Part shown: piece after piece, positions 45,358 through 57,129 of the stretch
Layout of the letters: every line of letters starts with the position of its first letter
Position numbering within the stretch: position 1 is the first letter of the stretch
Assembly: GCA_003427395.1 (NCBI GenBank)
Contig: BFEA01000227.1
Span: forward strand, 2,659 to 66,658
Length of the DNA stretch: 64,000 nt
Direction: 5' to 3'
From: Chara braunii
Taxonomy: Eukaryota > Streptophyta > Charophyceae > Charales > Characeae
Program-made: the position numbers and the translations under genes
Notes under the pieces: generated by a model
What the model was told of the DNA's origin: nothing
Database searches by the model: none
The model's input: the letters and a program-made list of their open reading frames with translations, nothing else

Positions 45358-46141
45358 TCAAAGACAACGATGTTCTAAGATACATGATGCTAATTGTCGT
45401 CCAAGAAGCGGAATTTCTTTACAAGAGAACCGAAAAGGCTCTCGATCTCCACGTTGCAACAACGTCGCAAACATCAACATGATTACCCCGCAACTAGCTC
45501 CATCCACTTGTCTCGGAACTCCATCCACCACAACATTTCCCACTCTCGACTTTCAATTTCTACCCGACCGGCTATGTGATGTTTGATGTTCCAAATATTG
45601 CACAATCAACCCGAAAACACTAATGTAAAAACTCGAATCAGCTACAACGCGAGGAAAAAGAATCAAAAATTTCAAGAACATCATCTCTCATGTTGACGGA
45701 AAGGAGGATCCAATGATCATCATCTTTGTGGACCGGAACGAAAAGAATATCGTAATGAAGCAAATCTACGTTTTTAGCCCACCTCTGCACCCCACCGTGT
45801 CCTTGAAGTTGCAGTTTACTGAAGAAGAACGAATTAAAGTTGAAGACTTGAACCCCTGACGAGACGTCACGTGACCCACATGCCGTCAACCCCAACAACG
45901 CCATATAGAAATTAACCACCTCATCATTCACCCTGTCGTCGATGTGCAAGAGGGTGAGGAGATCATTTGCTGGAATCCGAAATTGACCATCGACCAGTGT
46001 GGAGAGAACAACGTTAGGTGGCACCGAGGCTCGTATAACGCCGTCCAAAACCCCCAAGCTCAGAGGCGCAGTCGCTGCAGCGAACCTTTTCCCGCGTGCT
46101 GCACTTGTAGCCCGCACTGCACAACATCGATCAAAGGACAC
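45358..46141 (-). pseudogene. Ulp1/C48 SUMO-protease-like gene, copy 2
   Basis: The upstream segment (46141-45638) keeps His143, the following Trp144 (DDHWILL) and Asp160 (EIFDSF), closer to the family than copy 1, but the WxNDE Trp is Arg. One extra base in an A/G run near 45655 shifts the frame after EIFDSF. The C-terminal segment (45543-45358) reads VPRQVDGASCGV, with the expected Gln and Cys six residues apart. The stretch between the two parts carries the same TGA found in copy 1. The function would be SUMO or modifier cleavage. Not functional as read. Confidence 0.75.
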
Positions 46142-46233
46142 TTGGGGTAGTGAGAAACGGAGTTCTAGGAATTGTCCTCCGGTGCATGACGCGTTGCTAA
46201 GTACTTCTCATACATGGCCTGACCCCTACTCAC

Positions 46234-46481
46234 AGATCGTGGATATGTCCCTTTCTCTGGGCAAGAAGGGAAAGACATTCCTCAATGGCAACGGTGTACT
46301 TTTTTTTCCCAATCTCGACATCAACCCCTGATGCCTTTAACATATCCTTGTGTTTTGTAGTCAACCCGGGGACTTTCTGCAATATGTGTTCTGGATATTT
46401 CAAGGACCTCCGTGTTCGAGATGACCCCACTCCTGTACAACAGAAGAAAGATAGAACGGAAAATAAATACACGTTTCCCAA
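46234..46481 (-). CDS. Conserved hypothetical frame upstream of Ulp1, copy 2
   Basis: Counterpart of 17250-17536 with SLKYPEHILQKVPG, KASGVDVEIGKK and AIEECLSLL, ending at CT followed by GTGAGT. Substitutions relative to copy 1 are few. Probably an exon; function unknown. Confidence 0.45.
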
Positions 46482-46774
46482 AACGAATCCGACGAAAGTG
46501 ACAATGTGAGAACCATACTATCGTACAGACGCAACATTGAAGCAGGACCTCTCCTACCATAGGACCCTTATTTCGCGTGGTCATGTGCACCTAGGTGCGT
46601 GTGTGCGACTGGAAAACAAAACGACTGCAACATAGGAAAACCACCACAACTCACAGAAGCCGAAGGCCAACAATCCCCGAAGTTCGGACTGCGGCGGATT
46701 TTTCAACACACCAGCCCCACAGAGACTGACCACATCATGCCACATAGGAATTTCGGATCCCAACGGACTTAAAC

Positions 46775-47062
46775 CTACACTATTTCCGAAAAGGGAAAAC
46801 CGTCAATCCATGTTATTGGCCACTTTCTTAGCCTGGGCAGATCCTTCCTTAGATGGAGTGTTAGGTTTTCGACGAAGTTTTCGCTGCCCTCAACCAGCAA
46901 CCCGACTGACTCACAGATTAGCCGATGAGATATATTTGGAAGGGCCGCTGGGTGTAGTATGCCGGCATCCAAAACTTCCCGTATCGACCGACAGTGTGGA
47001 CAGTCGTCATGTGCGTGGCGCGGACCGTAGTCCGCCAACATCCGGACTACGACGGATTCCAT
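46775..47062 (-). CDS. Conserved hypothetical fragment with DCPHC, copy 2
   Basis: Counterpart of 17906-18187. It keeps DCPHC, SIREV and GSENFVENLTLHLRKDL, and its C-terminus differs. Confidence 0.4.
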   Translation of the reverse strand: MESVVVRMLADYGPRHAHDDCPHCRSIREVLDAGILHPAALPNISHRLICESVGLLVEGSENFVENLTLHLRKDLPRLRKWPITWIDGFPFSEIV

Positions 47063-47107
47063 TCTTTCAATTTCGTAATCCAGGACGCGCAGGCGGTGTG
47101 GCGTTCT

Positions 47108-48148
47108 TCACGGCTTACAAGTCTGTTTTTCTCTCCGATCCTTCGACGGGGAGTTTGGCGCGGGCAAAGCGAGCACGTCGAGAGCTTGAGTGTCGACCCT
47201 GGATTTTTTTGTGGACGTGACATGTTGTCGTCCCCTGACCTCGCCTTCCCCTCCGGCGGCAAGGGTGGGCGGCAGGATCAGAGACTTCGGCGGCGACGAA
47301 GCGAGGGCAGCTGACACGCAAAATGTGACGTTGCCAGCGTCGTCGACGTCTTGCGTTCTTGACGGATGGGCAGACATGTGATGGTCGCCGAGGATACTGT
47401 CGATAACTTTGTCAATGCTTATACAACGACTTGCTTTAGACGGGCTAATAGCAAAGGCTGCCTCGTCGAACCGGTGTTGCAAGTCGACTGCAGAGGTCAG
47501 TGGTCGGAGCGCATAATCTTCAGGCTCTGCGGAAAGGCTGCTAATTACCTGTGTCTCCATCTCCATTGCGGTGGCATTGTCATCAAAATCATCCTCATGA
47601 TGCCCTCCGTACAGTTGTCCGAAATCGTCAGACGACTCTCCAGATCCGGCAGCCTCCTCACTGTGCTCCACTTCGTCGTCTCCAGCTCCGGCAACGTCCC
47701 TTCCTTCAAGCAATTCAATGAGCTCCGTTTCTCTTGCTTCCTCCCCTTCCTCCTCCTCTTCCACTTCTTCCTCCCCTTCGGGCGCTTTCTTCCCTTCCTC
47801 CATTTCCTCCCCCACTTCTTTTCCACGAAACTCATCCCCTTCCCCGACACCCGTGTTGAATCCCGAGGACCGCCCTTCCGTCTCCATGATTGCTGCCCCT
47901 CTCGGAGGCACGACATTCCCTGGCCGACACTCCCCACCCGAAGAAGTTCGGATCTCGGCGGACTTCGTTGTCTCCGTGTCGCTCGGACCCTGTACATGCA
48001 GCCTCTCGCCGCAATCCTTGCGGGCGTCGCCCCCGCTCAGGCGACACCTTTCCGTCGCGCGCCGCAATGCTGCCAATTTCGGGATCCTGGATTGGCTCCC
48101 CCGACCCCGAGCGACTTTGCAGTCCAGACCGCTCTGGCCGCTCCTCAC
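47108..48148 (-). CDS. Acidic low-complexity element protein region, copy 2
   Basis: 346-residue frame, counterpart of 18291-19235. It keeps the acidic tract (EEVEEEEEGEEARE), DLQHRFDEA and ISIDKVIDSIL. Two motif copies lie within or at its edge (47943-47966 and about 48153-48176) and encode KSAEIRTSS and KSAGIRTTSG, so the motif is retained in frame in both element copies. Function unknown. Confidence 0.5.
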   Translation of the reverse strand: MRSGQSGLDCKVARGRGSQSRIPKLAALRRATERCRLSGGDARKDCGERLHVQGPSDTETTKSAEIRTSSGGECRPGNVVPPRGAAIMETEGRSSGFNTGVGEGDEFRGKEVGEEMEEGKKAPEGEEEVEEEEEGEEARETELIELLEGRDVAGAGDDEVEHSEEAAGSGESSDDFGQLYGGHHEDDFDDNATAMEMETQVISSLSAEPEDYALRPLTSAVDLQHRFDEAAFAISPSKASRCISIDKVIDSILGDHHMSAHPSRTQDVDDAGNVTFCVSAALASSPPKSLILPPTLAAGGEGEVRGRQHVTSTKKSRVDTQALDVLALPAPNSPSKDRREKQTCKP

Positions 48149-48284
48149 CCGATGTAGTTCGGATCCCGGCGGACTTCAACTTTCCGCCGGAGCTGCTGCC
48201 TAGGGCAACCAAAGCTGCCAACGTCTCCCTCACTGAGCCCACTGATGAAGTCGGAAGGTCGGCGGACTGTGTCGTCTGCTCCGG

Positions 48285-51200
48285 CTAGGTGCCTGTCGAC
48301 GGAGGCCTGTCGACGGCGAAACCCGCCGCCCCACCGCTGCCTACCGGTGTCGTATTGAGGCCGTGTGACCCTCCCTCCCCACTAGGCAGGATTCCTTTGC
48401 CGCCCCCCGAACCACCACCCCCGTCCCCTCCACCTCCAGTTGACCCCCCCGAGGAACTGCCGTGCGGCCCACTTGGAGGGGGCACTTTCCAGTTCACCAC
48501 GCCCTTCGACGGGCTAGTGTCGAGCTCGTAGTAGTCCTCCGTCAATTCCAACCAGCACTTGTCCTGAAGGAAGTCGAACAGTCGACCGGCTGTGGAAATG
48601 ACAGTCTGGTCGTCGGGTACAAACGTGACATTTTCGGCCCTCACTTTCTGGAGGACCGAAATCCTCGCGAGGTGCAGGAAGTTCGACTTCCACTCGCGCG
48701 GGAGCGACACCCATCCCTCGTCTTAGATTGCAACGGCCACGACCGACTCGCCTTTCTGTATCGCTGGCTGGATGACTCCCGGATGCCAAATCATGTCATG
48801 GGCCCAGTCCACCTCAGGCGAATGACGTTGTGGCTCGAGCAGGAAGTGGATGTTGTCATCCTTCAAAGACGGATGATCGGGCGGGATGTCGGACCCGGGA
48901 CGCAAAGCGGGTGGGGGGATGGCCAGAGGTTTGAGTCTCTCCAACAACTTCATCCGCGTGGAGCCAGGCGCCAGTTTGGCCGTCGGTGACAAGAGGGCTG
49001 CAGCGCTTGATGACGGACCAGCCGACGAGGACCCCCGGTCGTGGTCCGTCGGAAATGGGTCGTACTGCAGGTCAAGGCTCTCGGTGTCGCTCTCCTCCTC
49101 CTTTGCGTTGGCGACGAACTCCACACCTATGGCTTCCTCATCATCAGTGGAGATCAAGGAAGAGTAACTGGCGAACTTCAACTGCTGTTCGGACTCCACG
49201 AAATACAACGACTGTAGCCTTTCGAGAAACGTCTTCGCATTCATGCGGGAGGCGAAGTGGTAGTTGTCGAGCAGTGCAAGCATGTGGTCCTTGCGGCGGA
49301 CGTACTCGGCGTAAGTGTCCGTTCTCGGCCACGTTTGAAGAAACAAGAAATCGTATATCTTGTTCCTCTCCCTCTCACTCAACTTGAACCACATGTCCGT
49401 ATTATTGCTCCACACCCGATCCTGTGTCGGCTTCACGACCATGAACTCGCAATTATGTCCGCCCAAATTGACCTCGCCTTTCACAACTTGCATCGTGAAT
49501 TGCAAAAGGTCGGAATTCCCTTCCATCGCGACGACGTGCCGATCCCAGACGCTTCGCGAGTGCGGTTTCCCAAGGAAGACCACACCCTCTCCCTTCTTGG
49601 TAAGGAACTCAAGAAGACCGATGAATTGTGTCGGATTACGTTTCATGTCCCCGTAGACACTGCCCTGTCGTTCCGGCGCCACCAGCGACCAGTCGCAAGG
49701 TGTGAAGGGAATCTCGGACACATCCGTCTGGGTGACCCTCTGAGGCAACCGCACCGCAGCAGCGGCACCATAAGGCAGCTTTCCTTCGTAGACCACGGAC
49801 GTGCTAACGCGCAGATCGTCACCCTTGAAGAGGATGTACATGCGGTCGTCCTCCGCGTACAAATTGTTCCCCACGGGGAAGCTTTTCTTTTGCCGATCTC
49901 TCCGCACCCACTTCCCTTCCAACAGCTTAACGAAAGAAAGATGGTGCATGCTGGCGAGAAACGAGAGGTTGTGCTGCCGCGATACGAAAACGACGAGAGT
50001 CCAATGCGACGGACACCACGTCCGAAGATAGGAATTCAAAGTCTTCTACGCTTGGGGTTTCCACAGTTTGAGGTCAACTGGCTTGCATAGATCGAGGACG
50101 AACTTGTGGCTCTTTTAGGCACCACTGCTTCCTTCAGCTTTGCGCCCCTGACGTTCGCCTCCAAAGGGTCGTTACCGAACGGTGCGATGGATGTCACGTC
50201 CCCCGTGTCTTTCCATTTGATGTGCACAATGCCTTCGGCGAGTGCAATTTCCCGGCTCTTCAATCTGCTCCCATTCAACACCGACAGAACCTTGTTTCTC
50301 CAGTCGATGGACAACTTCTTGTGGCCCGCCAACTTCTCCGTCACTTCAATCGAGTTGTCCTGGTTGCAACCCATGTACGGCGGACAGTCCTTGAACAGCG
50401 CCGAGTCAGAAACGTGTTTTTTGCTGTTGTCCCACAACTCGTCATCCAATCCCTGATCTGCGAACTTTTTGAAAACGGCAGACCTCAATTTCAGGAAAGG
50501 GTACTTTTGGATCCAATCCACGTCCGACCTCTTCTAGTGTTTCAATTGGTAGTAATTCCACAACCGGACCAACACGCGGTCGCGCTTCACCAACTGCACC
50601 ATGTCCTGAATGCTGAGCTTCCCTAACTTCGCCGACGACGGGGAGCCAGACAGGACCTAAACGACCTCGCAAGAAAGCACCTTCTTCAGAACGCGGCACT
50701 TCTCATTGTCGGTGAGTGATTCCATCGCTTTCCAAAAATGCGCGTCCGGGTCCGGTCCGTGCACGAACCAATCGCCCTCCTCTTTCTCCTTTTTGCCCTT
50801 CTTTGTCGGCGGCTCCACGGGGACGTTGTAGACCACCTCCGTTCTGCCCAATTTGTCGTTGGGGATGTAGGTGACCCCAGGCTTCACGTTTTTTACCTTC
50901 TTTTTCACGATCCACTTTGCTCCGTCGTGACTCAGCAATCTACCCGTCTCCCATTTTTCGAAAAACTCCACGGCCAGTCTCCAGACATTATCTTCGGCCA
51001 TCGCTAGAGGGAAATAAGAACGCAGGGCAGCATTTTGCTTCTTAACGGCCACCTCTCCCTTTTCATCCGCTAGAATCCACAAGCTGTTGTGCGGCGCCTT
51101 ATGGAGCACCGTTGTACAAAACTTACGCCAATCCTGGACCTGAGCTTGTTTCCCGCTTGGGATCCCCATTACAGCTCTCGGGCAACCGTCATGCTTCCAC

Positions 51201-52762
51201 TGCCACCGAATGTCTTTCATAGACAGTTTCAACTGTCTGGGAGGTGCCTTCAGGTCCTTTTTGTTGTCCTGTGAACTAACAAGAAAATACCCTTCGAAAT
51301 CATGGTCTGAAAAGTACACCATTTCTGCCGACCACCGCTTGAAATTGTACCTCTTGGCCACGTCGCTGCCGAGCAGCGACCGGGCTGCATCCGCGTTATG
51401 CTGCCCACACACCGCATAGTACTAGTATTCTCCCGCCAGCTCGTCCTTCCACTCCTCCGGCTTCAGACGTTGTGCCTTGGTCCCTGGAGTTCGTTTTTGA
51501 AGCCCCAGTGGTAGGAGTTTGAGAGTTGGCAACTCGTACGTCTGTTCTTTATTTTCGAACACAAACCGCATCGCTTCTTTTATCGTTCCCACCAGGACAG
51601 GATCTAGGGACCGCTGGTTGTAAAGATCCTCCCACTCCCCGAGGTTGACGATCCGAGCCGGGCTAATCTCAAATTCCCGCCTTGTCCTAACGCCGTCTTT
51701 GTACTCCAGGAAGTACCCGACGTCCACATCGATGGCAGGCAGTGGCGAGGAAGGTCCCGATAAAGGCTCCGTATGTTTAGAAGCCGGACGCTTGCCACCC
51801 AGGCGGTCCTCTTCCCCCCCCCTTCCCTTCCGTTTCTCCCCCGCAATCTTCGGTGTCTTTGTCTTCCGTTTCTTCGAAGAGCCGACCAAGTCCTCTTGAC
51901 GATCTCCCCTCTTTTTTTGGGGAGTCCCCTGCGTTCCCTCCCCGCCCACGGCCTCGTCGTTCGTGCCATGGCACTTGGCAGGCTCCAAGTCGGGCCCACA
52001 CTGGACTGGCTCTTTTCCTAGACCCTCTGCGACCTCTTGTCAAACCGGGGTCTCTTGCCGGACCCCTGGTATGGACAACACGGACTGGTGCATTGTGCTC
52101 AACGGCGAAAACGGCAGAGGCGGTGTTGCCTCATCTTCGTTGTCGTCAAATTGCCCACCGCTCTCCTCCCGCTGCAGCTGTGTAGCCTCACCGGAACCTA
52201 GATCCCCCCCTTCCCGCGCAGCCCCGCTGGACTCACAACCGCCGCACAGCTGCAAGGGCGTTGAGAACTCCTGGTCTGGACCGACGTCGCAAGGGACGTC
52301 GAGGCCGACGTCCTTCTCCTCCAACAGGTTGAAGAACTCTCGACCCAAAACAGACCCGCCCTGCCGCCGAAGGTCACTGTAGAATGGGGTGTTTGCAGCA
52401 CCCGCTCCGAACCCCTTGAACAAATCCATGTCCAGAAGCGCCCCCTTGGCATCGGCGACGACCTTCCCCTTCGCACCGTAAACATTTTTCATATGGAATC
52501 ATCGACGACTGCCTTTCGCATCCTCCCACCGCAAGACAACCCCTAGAACCCTACGGCGCTTGTTGGCTTCGACGAAGATCACAGGACCACACGGCTATTT
52601 AACTGGGTCTGTAGCATCCCCACAGAATCAGTTGACGAACCATTTCGACCTTGAGTGGTCCGACCACGATTTCGAGGTCGTAGACGAACGTTTTGTGGAA
52701 TCTTTCCCTGATCCCATCCCGGAGGTCCCCGCAGGCTCCCCCTCGGCCCTCGACGAAGACAT
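48285..52762 (-). pseudogene. ParB-fold plus DNA methylase-like protein, copy 2
   Basis: The ATG at 52762 (MSSSRAEGEPAG) matches copy 1. From there to about 50115 one frame is kept; one shift then leads to the frame running to 48285, about 1,490 codons in all and intronless. Approximate residue positions: Lys-rich linker 290, ParB/sulfiredoxin-like segment 365-500 (QRSLDPVLVG, YAVCGQHNADAA), methylase-like region 800-1090 (LDLCKP, GKWVRRDRQ, FLGKPHSRS, VVAMEGN), acidic stretch 1205-1235 and Gly-rich stretch 1430-1460. Five codons before GRHVV-type sequence are deleted compared with copy 1. Stops include those near 52628, 52040, 51422, 50657, 50523 and 48723, mostly at sites intact in copy 1. 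Confidence 0.55.
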
Positions 52763-53483
52763 CGTGCCTGCGAACAACAACGCAAAAAAAGCAAACCACC
52801 AGAGATCGTCAAGTCGCTGCCAAACCACAACGGAGGCGGCAACGAAACGTCAAAAACACAGGTGGCAAACATCTCGCTTAACACGTCGGGCGCATCACGT
52901 CGTCTCAAAATCGTGAAGTTCAGATCCCAGCGAACTTCGAAATCGAAGACCTTGAAAAACCTCCGCCCTGCGCGAACAATCTTTATAAGGGGACTCACGC
53001 CAAGTGACCGGGCGACATCCACATCGGGAATTTCCGAAGCACGGATGCTGGTGGAATTTGAATTTGGGCGTTTTTCGCGGGAATCAGTGGGCCTGTGGCC
53101 TCCGCACGCGGACGCAGGTTAGCACGCGAAGTTCGGCTAGTGGAATTTGAATTTGGGCGTTTCTCACGGGAATCAGCGGGCATGTGGCCTCCGTACGAGG
53201 ACACAGGTTAGCACGCGAAGTTCGTCGGGATCCGAACTAAAAGAAAGTCCGAGAGAGACATAGCCAGGCCATGCAGCCAGCGTTCCTGAACCGTGCTCGA
53301 GCAAGCACACTCCGCAACTGCATATAAGCAAAACGAGAAGTTCGCTGGGATCTGAACTTCCAAACACAGCAACGCACATTCCGTTACGGCAAGTGGGCCG
53401 GGATCCGAACTTGAGGGCGATGCGACATGAATAGACGCCGTCAGAGACACAGATCCACTAGTTATTAAATCCGTCTTTGCAGA
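52763..53483. repeat. Motif cluster and 89-base tandem repeat
   Basis: Contains semi-palindromic motifs at about 52914, 53208, 53338 and 53390. An 89-base unit occurs twice (53052-53140, 53141-53229; TGGAATTTGAATTTGGGCG...GCACGCGAAGTTCG), and each unit ends in the arm of the motif. No coding region. Confidence 0.75.
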
Positions 53484-54365
53484 TCGAGAAACTGTTCTCA
53501 AAAAAGATCCACATCCAACAAGGAGGCCCACCGAACTCGCCCCAGTTGCGATTCCGCTTCTCGAAAGACTGCCCTAGCAACAGATAACCCGTTGGAACAA
53601 GAGTGAAATTACGTTTGTGGAGTGCGAAACTCTGCTCAAAACAGATCCAGATCATACAAGAAGTCCAACCAAACTCGCCCCAGTTGCGATTGAGCATCTC
53701 GAAAGACTGCCCGAACAACTGATAACCTGCGGGAACTGGAGGGGAATTTCGTTTCTGGAGTGAGACAATCTATTGTNNNNNNNNNNNNNNNNNNNNNNNN
53801 NNNNNNNNNNNNNNNNNNNNNNNNNNNNNNNNNNNNNNNNNNNNNNNNNNNNNNNNNNNNNNNNNNNNNNNNNNNNNNNNNNNNNNNNNNNNNNNNNNNN
53901 NNNNNNNNNNNNNNNNNNNNNNNNNNNNNNNNNNNNNNNNNNNNNNNNNNNNNNNNNNNNNNNNNNNNNNNNNNNNNNNNNNNNNNNNNNNNNNNNNNNN
54001 NNNNNNNNNNNNNNNNNNNNNNNNNNNNNNNNNNNNNNNNNNNNNNNNNNNNNNNNNNNNNNNNNNNNNNNNNNNNNNNNNNNNNNNNNNNNNNNNNNNN
54101 NNNNNNNNNNNNNNNNNNNNNGAACAACTGATAACCTGCGGAAACAGGAGGGGAATTCTGTTTCTAGAGTGTGAAACTCTGCTGTAAACAGATCTAGATC
54201 CAACAAGAAGGCCAACAAAACTCGCCGCAGTTGCGATTGATTATCTCGAAAGACTGCCCGAACAACTGATAACCTGTGGGAACAGGAGGGGAATTTTGTT
54301 TCTGGAGTGCGAAACTCTGTTGTAAACAGATCCAGATCCAACAAGAAGGTCCATCAACCGGGACC
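53484..54365. repeat. 139-base tandem array interrupted by assembly gap
   Basis: Units start at about 53484, 53625, 53764, 54172 and 54310, with CCAGTTGCGATTGAGCATCT, GAACAACTGATAACCTG and GGGGAATTTCGTTTCTGGAG. Sequence on both sides of the N run is the same repeat in phase, so the gap lies inside the array. The array is absent from element copy 1. Confidence 0.9.
53777..54121. other. Assembly gap (run of N)
   Basis: 345 undetermined bases inside the 139-base array. The true number of repeat units is unknown. Any frame drawn through it is meaningless. Confidence 0.98.
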
Positions 54366-55587
54366 TTGTGCTCACTCATACCCCAGGTCTGTCCAGGCAG
54401 CGCCAAACTGTGTGTCAGACGGACCCGAACCCCGCAACAAGGTCCCCTAAGAGTGCTTTTGGCAGTTCGGAACGGCAACGAACGACTGTTTGCCACATCT
54501 TGAAGGCGGTCGGGCGACAACCACACCGGGACAAAAGCCATCCCGCACACAGGTTTCGAAGTAAGCAACGAAAAGTGTTTTTGGATTTCGGTTGGCGGGG
54601 GTTTAAGAATGCGAGCATGTCGAGACAAAAAGGGCAGCAAGACCTATTCGAAGCCCGCGCTGGACAGGGTGTTGGCCTCCGCCAAACATTCGAAGCTCGG
54701 ATCCCAGCCGGACAGGCTTGTGGCCTCCAATCGCGGAGATGTTTCGTGATCTCGAATCGGCCATGCAAACACGCGAAGTTCGCTGGGATCCGAACTAGAA
54801 GAGGGTCCAAGAGTGAGAGAGTCGGAGAGAGAGTGACATGATCGGAATGTATGCGGGATTTGAAATTAACGGGGAATAAGGCAGACCACACTCGCAGCAG
54901 AGGCTACCCGATAACTCACAGTGCGACGGTACCCGAATTTTTGCTGCTTTACGGTTAGGCAACAGCTAGAAGCGCGTCCGCCCATGCAGCCATTGTTCAA
55001 AAGTCGTGCTCGTGCAAGCACAATCCGCAGCTTCAGGACGCAAGACAAGAGACAAACCAGCGCACAGCCTGAAACGTGAAGTTCGCTAGGATCCGAACTC
55101 AAGGACGGTGCGACATGGAAAGAGACGGCGAAACGAGACGTCTGCACTCGGGGGGGGACGCGAAGTTCGCTGGGATCCGAACTTAAGGAGGATTCGAGAA
55201 AGAGAGGTAGAGAGAAATACTGGAAATGCTCTTGTGTGGTTATCACAACCCAAGATGCAACAGGGATCCATACGCACGTGTGACTTTAGAATGAAGTGGG
55301 CGCCCTACCCAGGGGTGCAAGGAAGAATACAGTCGGATCGATGGGCATGTGGAAATCCGTAGTTCACCGGGATCCAAACTTAAAGAGGGTGCTGGAGGGA
55401 GACGCGAGGTACGTGACATGGGTTTTGCACTTCGGTGTTCGTCGAAATCGATTGCGCATTAAGAAAATCAGAATGTCGTTGGACGATGGACGGAATCATC
55501 TTCCAGCGGATTCCTCAGGATTTGCGCCACAAGCGTGCGATATAGCGTCTACTTGCAACTGCTGCCTCTCACACCTCTCTCCACTAC
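54366..55587. repeat. Motif cluster of element copy 2
   Basis: Semi-palindromic motifs at about 54774, 55077, 55161 and 55357, each followed by a purine-rich GAGAGA flank. Corresponds to 24003-25200 in copy 1. 55440-55590 matches the 25200-25330 leader of gene A. Confidence 0.7.
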
Positions 55588-56736
55588 TTAAGGTCTGACT
55601 GCCCGTCCAGATCTAGTGACATTCTGGGTTCCCTTTGCACGAAGTCGTGAACCGAAGCCGTACATAGCATTCGTTGATGATCCGTAAACGTGGATCTGCG
55701 GATCTTTGATTGATGCACTTTCTGAAAAGGCGAACATGTATTTCATCCTAACGAACACTCCCGGTCGTGCTAATGAGTTCCCTATACAGTTCCGTACGTT
55801 AGACACTTTCTCTTTCACCTCATGCCACAATTAAAAGTTTTGGACCTGCCCTGCTATCAGCAGATCTGGCCACCCATCTACACATTCAGGCCCGCGCACT
55901 TCCACGAATTTGGACCCCTCAATTGCAACCTCGTTTCGTGATACAAGCACAACTCAATCGACGAGTTTCCTGCTTCTGTTCGACGTAGCGACACATAGCA
56001 CTCTGGCGAAATCAGATCTGGATACAGTCAACCGCACACAACAATATGACACAGCTTGTGGAGAGATTCATGGGCAATGAAGCGGGTACTGCTCCAAGAA
56101 CAAGCAGTGACGAGCGCAGTCCAACAACTCTTGTTTCCGCGAGCTTCCCCACGTGCGAGGCGACGACCTCACGTAGTGGCACTCTAGGCGACTGAAATGG
56201 CGGCGGATGCAGCTCAGTGTTCTGCGCATGCGGTTGAGGAACTTGTGTCCGAGGACAGCTTCAGGCTGTGTGATGAGGTCCCCAAACTCTAACATGTTGG
56301 CAAACTTGTACTGGCTTGCCCAAGGGCAGCGACTCTCCATCAAGGCCCAATGGACATCGTGCCAACCGTCGAGATGTCGGTCCATGCACGGGACGACGGT
56401 CATCCACGGGTCCTCTTCGAAGTCCTCTCTGGTCGCTCCGTGGATCGAAGTCACGCCGTTGAAATGCCGCACGGATTTGGCACACGGAGGAAACGGTTCT
56501 GCTAAGCGCGTGTGCGTCCTAGGACTCATGGTCCTTGGTGTCGAGAACATCGACTCCATGATCCGTGGTGTGGAGAAGATCGCTTCCATTACGCACCCTA
56601 CACACCATGCACACATATCAAACGATACACACAGGCACGTAGACACTCGTGAACAGAGTTGGGAGATGGCAACTCTCGTGGCCACGCCTACACCTACTTG
56701 GCAGGTCACAAACTGGATATTCAAGAGGTTACACAA
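55588..56736 (-). pseudogene. Element gene A, unknown family, copy 2
   Basis: One frame runs through the whole region (about 383 codons), interrupted by at least three stops between 55831 and 56067. The N-terminus begins MCNLLNIQFV; then come RVSTC, RTHTRLAEPFPP, EDFEEDPWMTVVP, KFANMLEFGDL and GHKFLNRMRR. The C-terminal part has VDGWPDLLIAGQ, GNSLARPGVFVRMKYM and PQIHVYGSSTNAMYG. No domain recognised. It lacks the internal duplication of copy 1. The last block is the part also preserved at 6329-6667. Confidence 0.55.
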
Positions 56737-57129
56737 GCTTTCAAGTACCGCACATGCACGCCCAATGTGTCACTGCAACCGCCTTCAATCCCCGTAATCA
56801 AACGACAGTGTCCGCAATCTTAACTTCCACCGACGGTTTATGCTAGTCGGTGCCAAACAAACAGTTCAACGTGAAAGCATGAAATTCGGATCCGGGCGAA
56901 CTTCTATGGTTTTGGCAATCCACGGGGCACCAGAGAGACCACAGGCAGAGCCCACTCCACGTGAAAACGCGAAGTTCGCCCGAGTCCGAACTTGACGATT
57001 GTGCGAGGAAACCTGCATGCGTGAAAAGCACCAGGCGCTAGAGTCCACTTGATCATCCGCCTTTATCATGCTGTCCTGTTACGCGATCTGCGACCTCTGC
57101 TCTTAGACGCAACTTACGATTGAAGTTCC

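Larger units (their letters stand above)
43825..56800 (-). mobile_element. Large element copy 2
   Basis: Same gene order and orientation as copy 1. The left end AACATGTTATTCATT follows GAATCGGTGTTT. It is longer because of a 139-base tandem array with an assembly gap at 53.5-54.4 kb. The ParB/methylase-like gene is easier to read here, staying in one frame for about 2.7 kb. All protein genes contain stops or frameshifts. Homology to copy 1 ends near 56800. Confidence 0.7.

Noticed and set aside
53636-54344. Long frames crossing the N run
   Set aside because: Artefacts of translating undetermined bases; the visible parts repeat with the 139-base unit.
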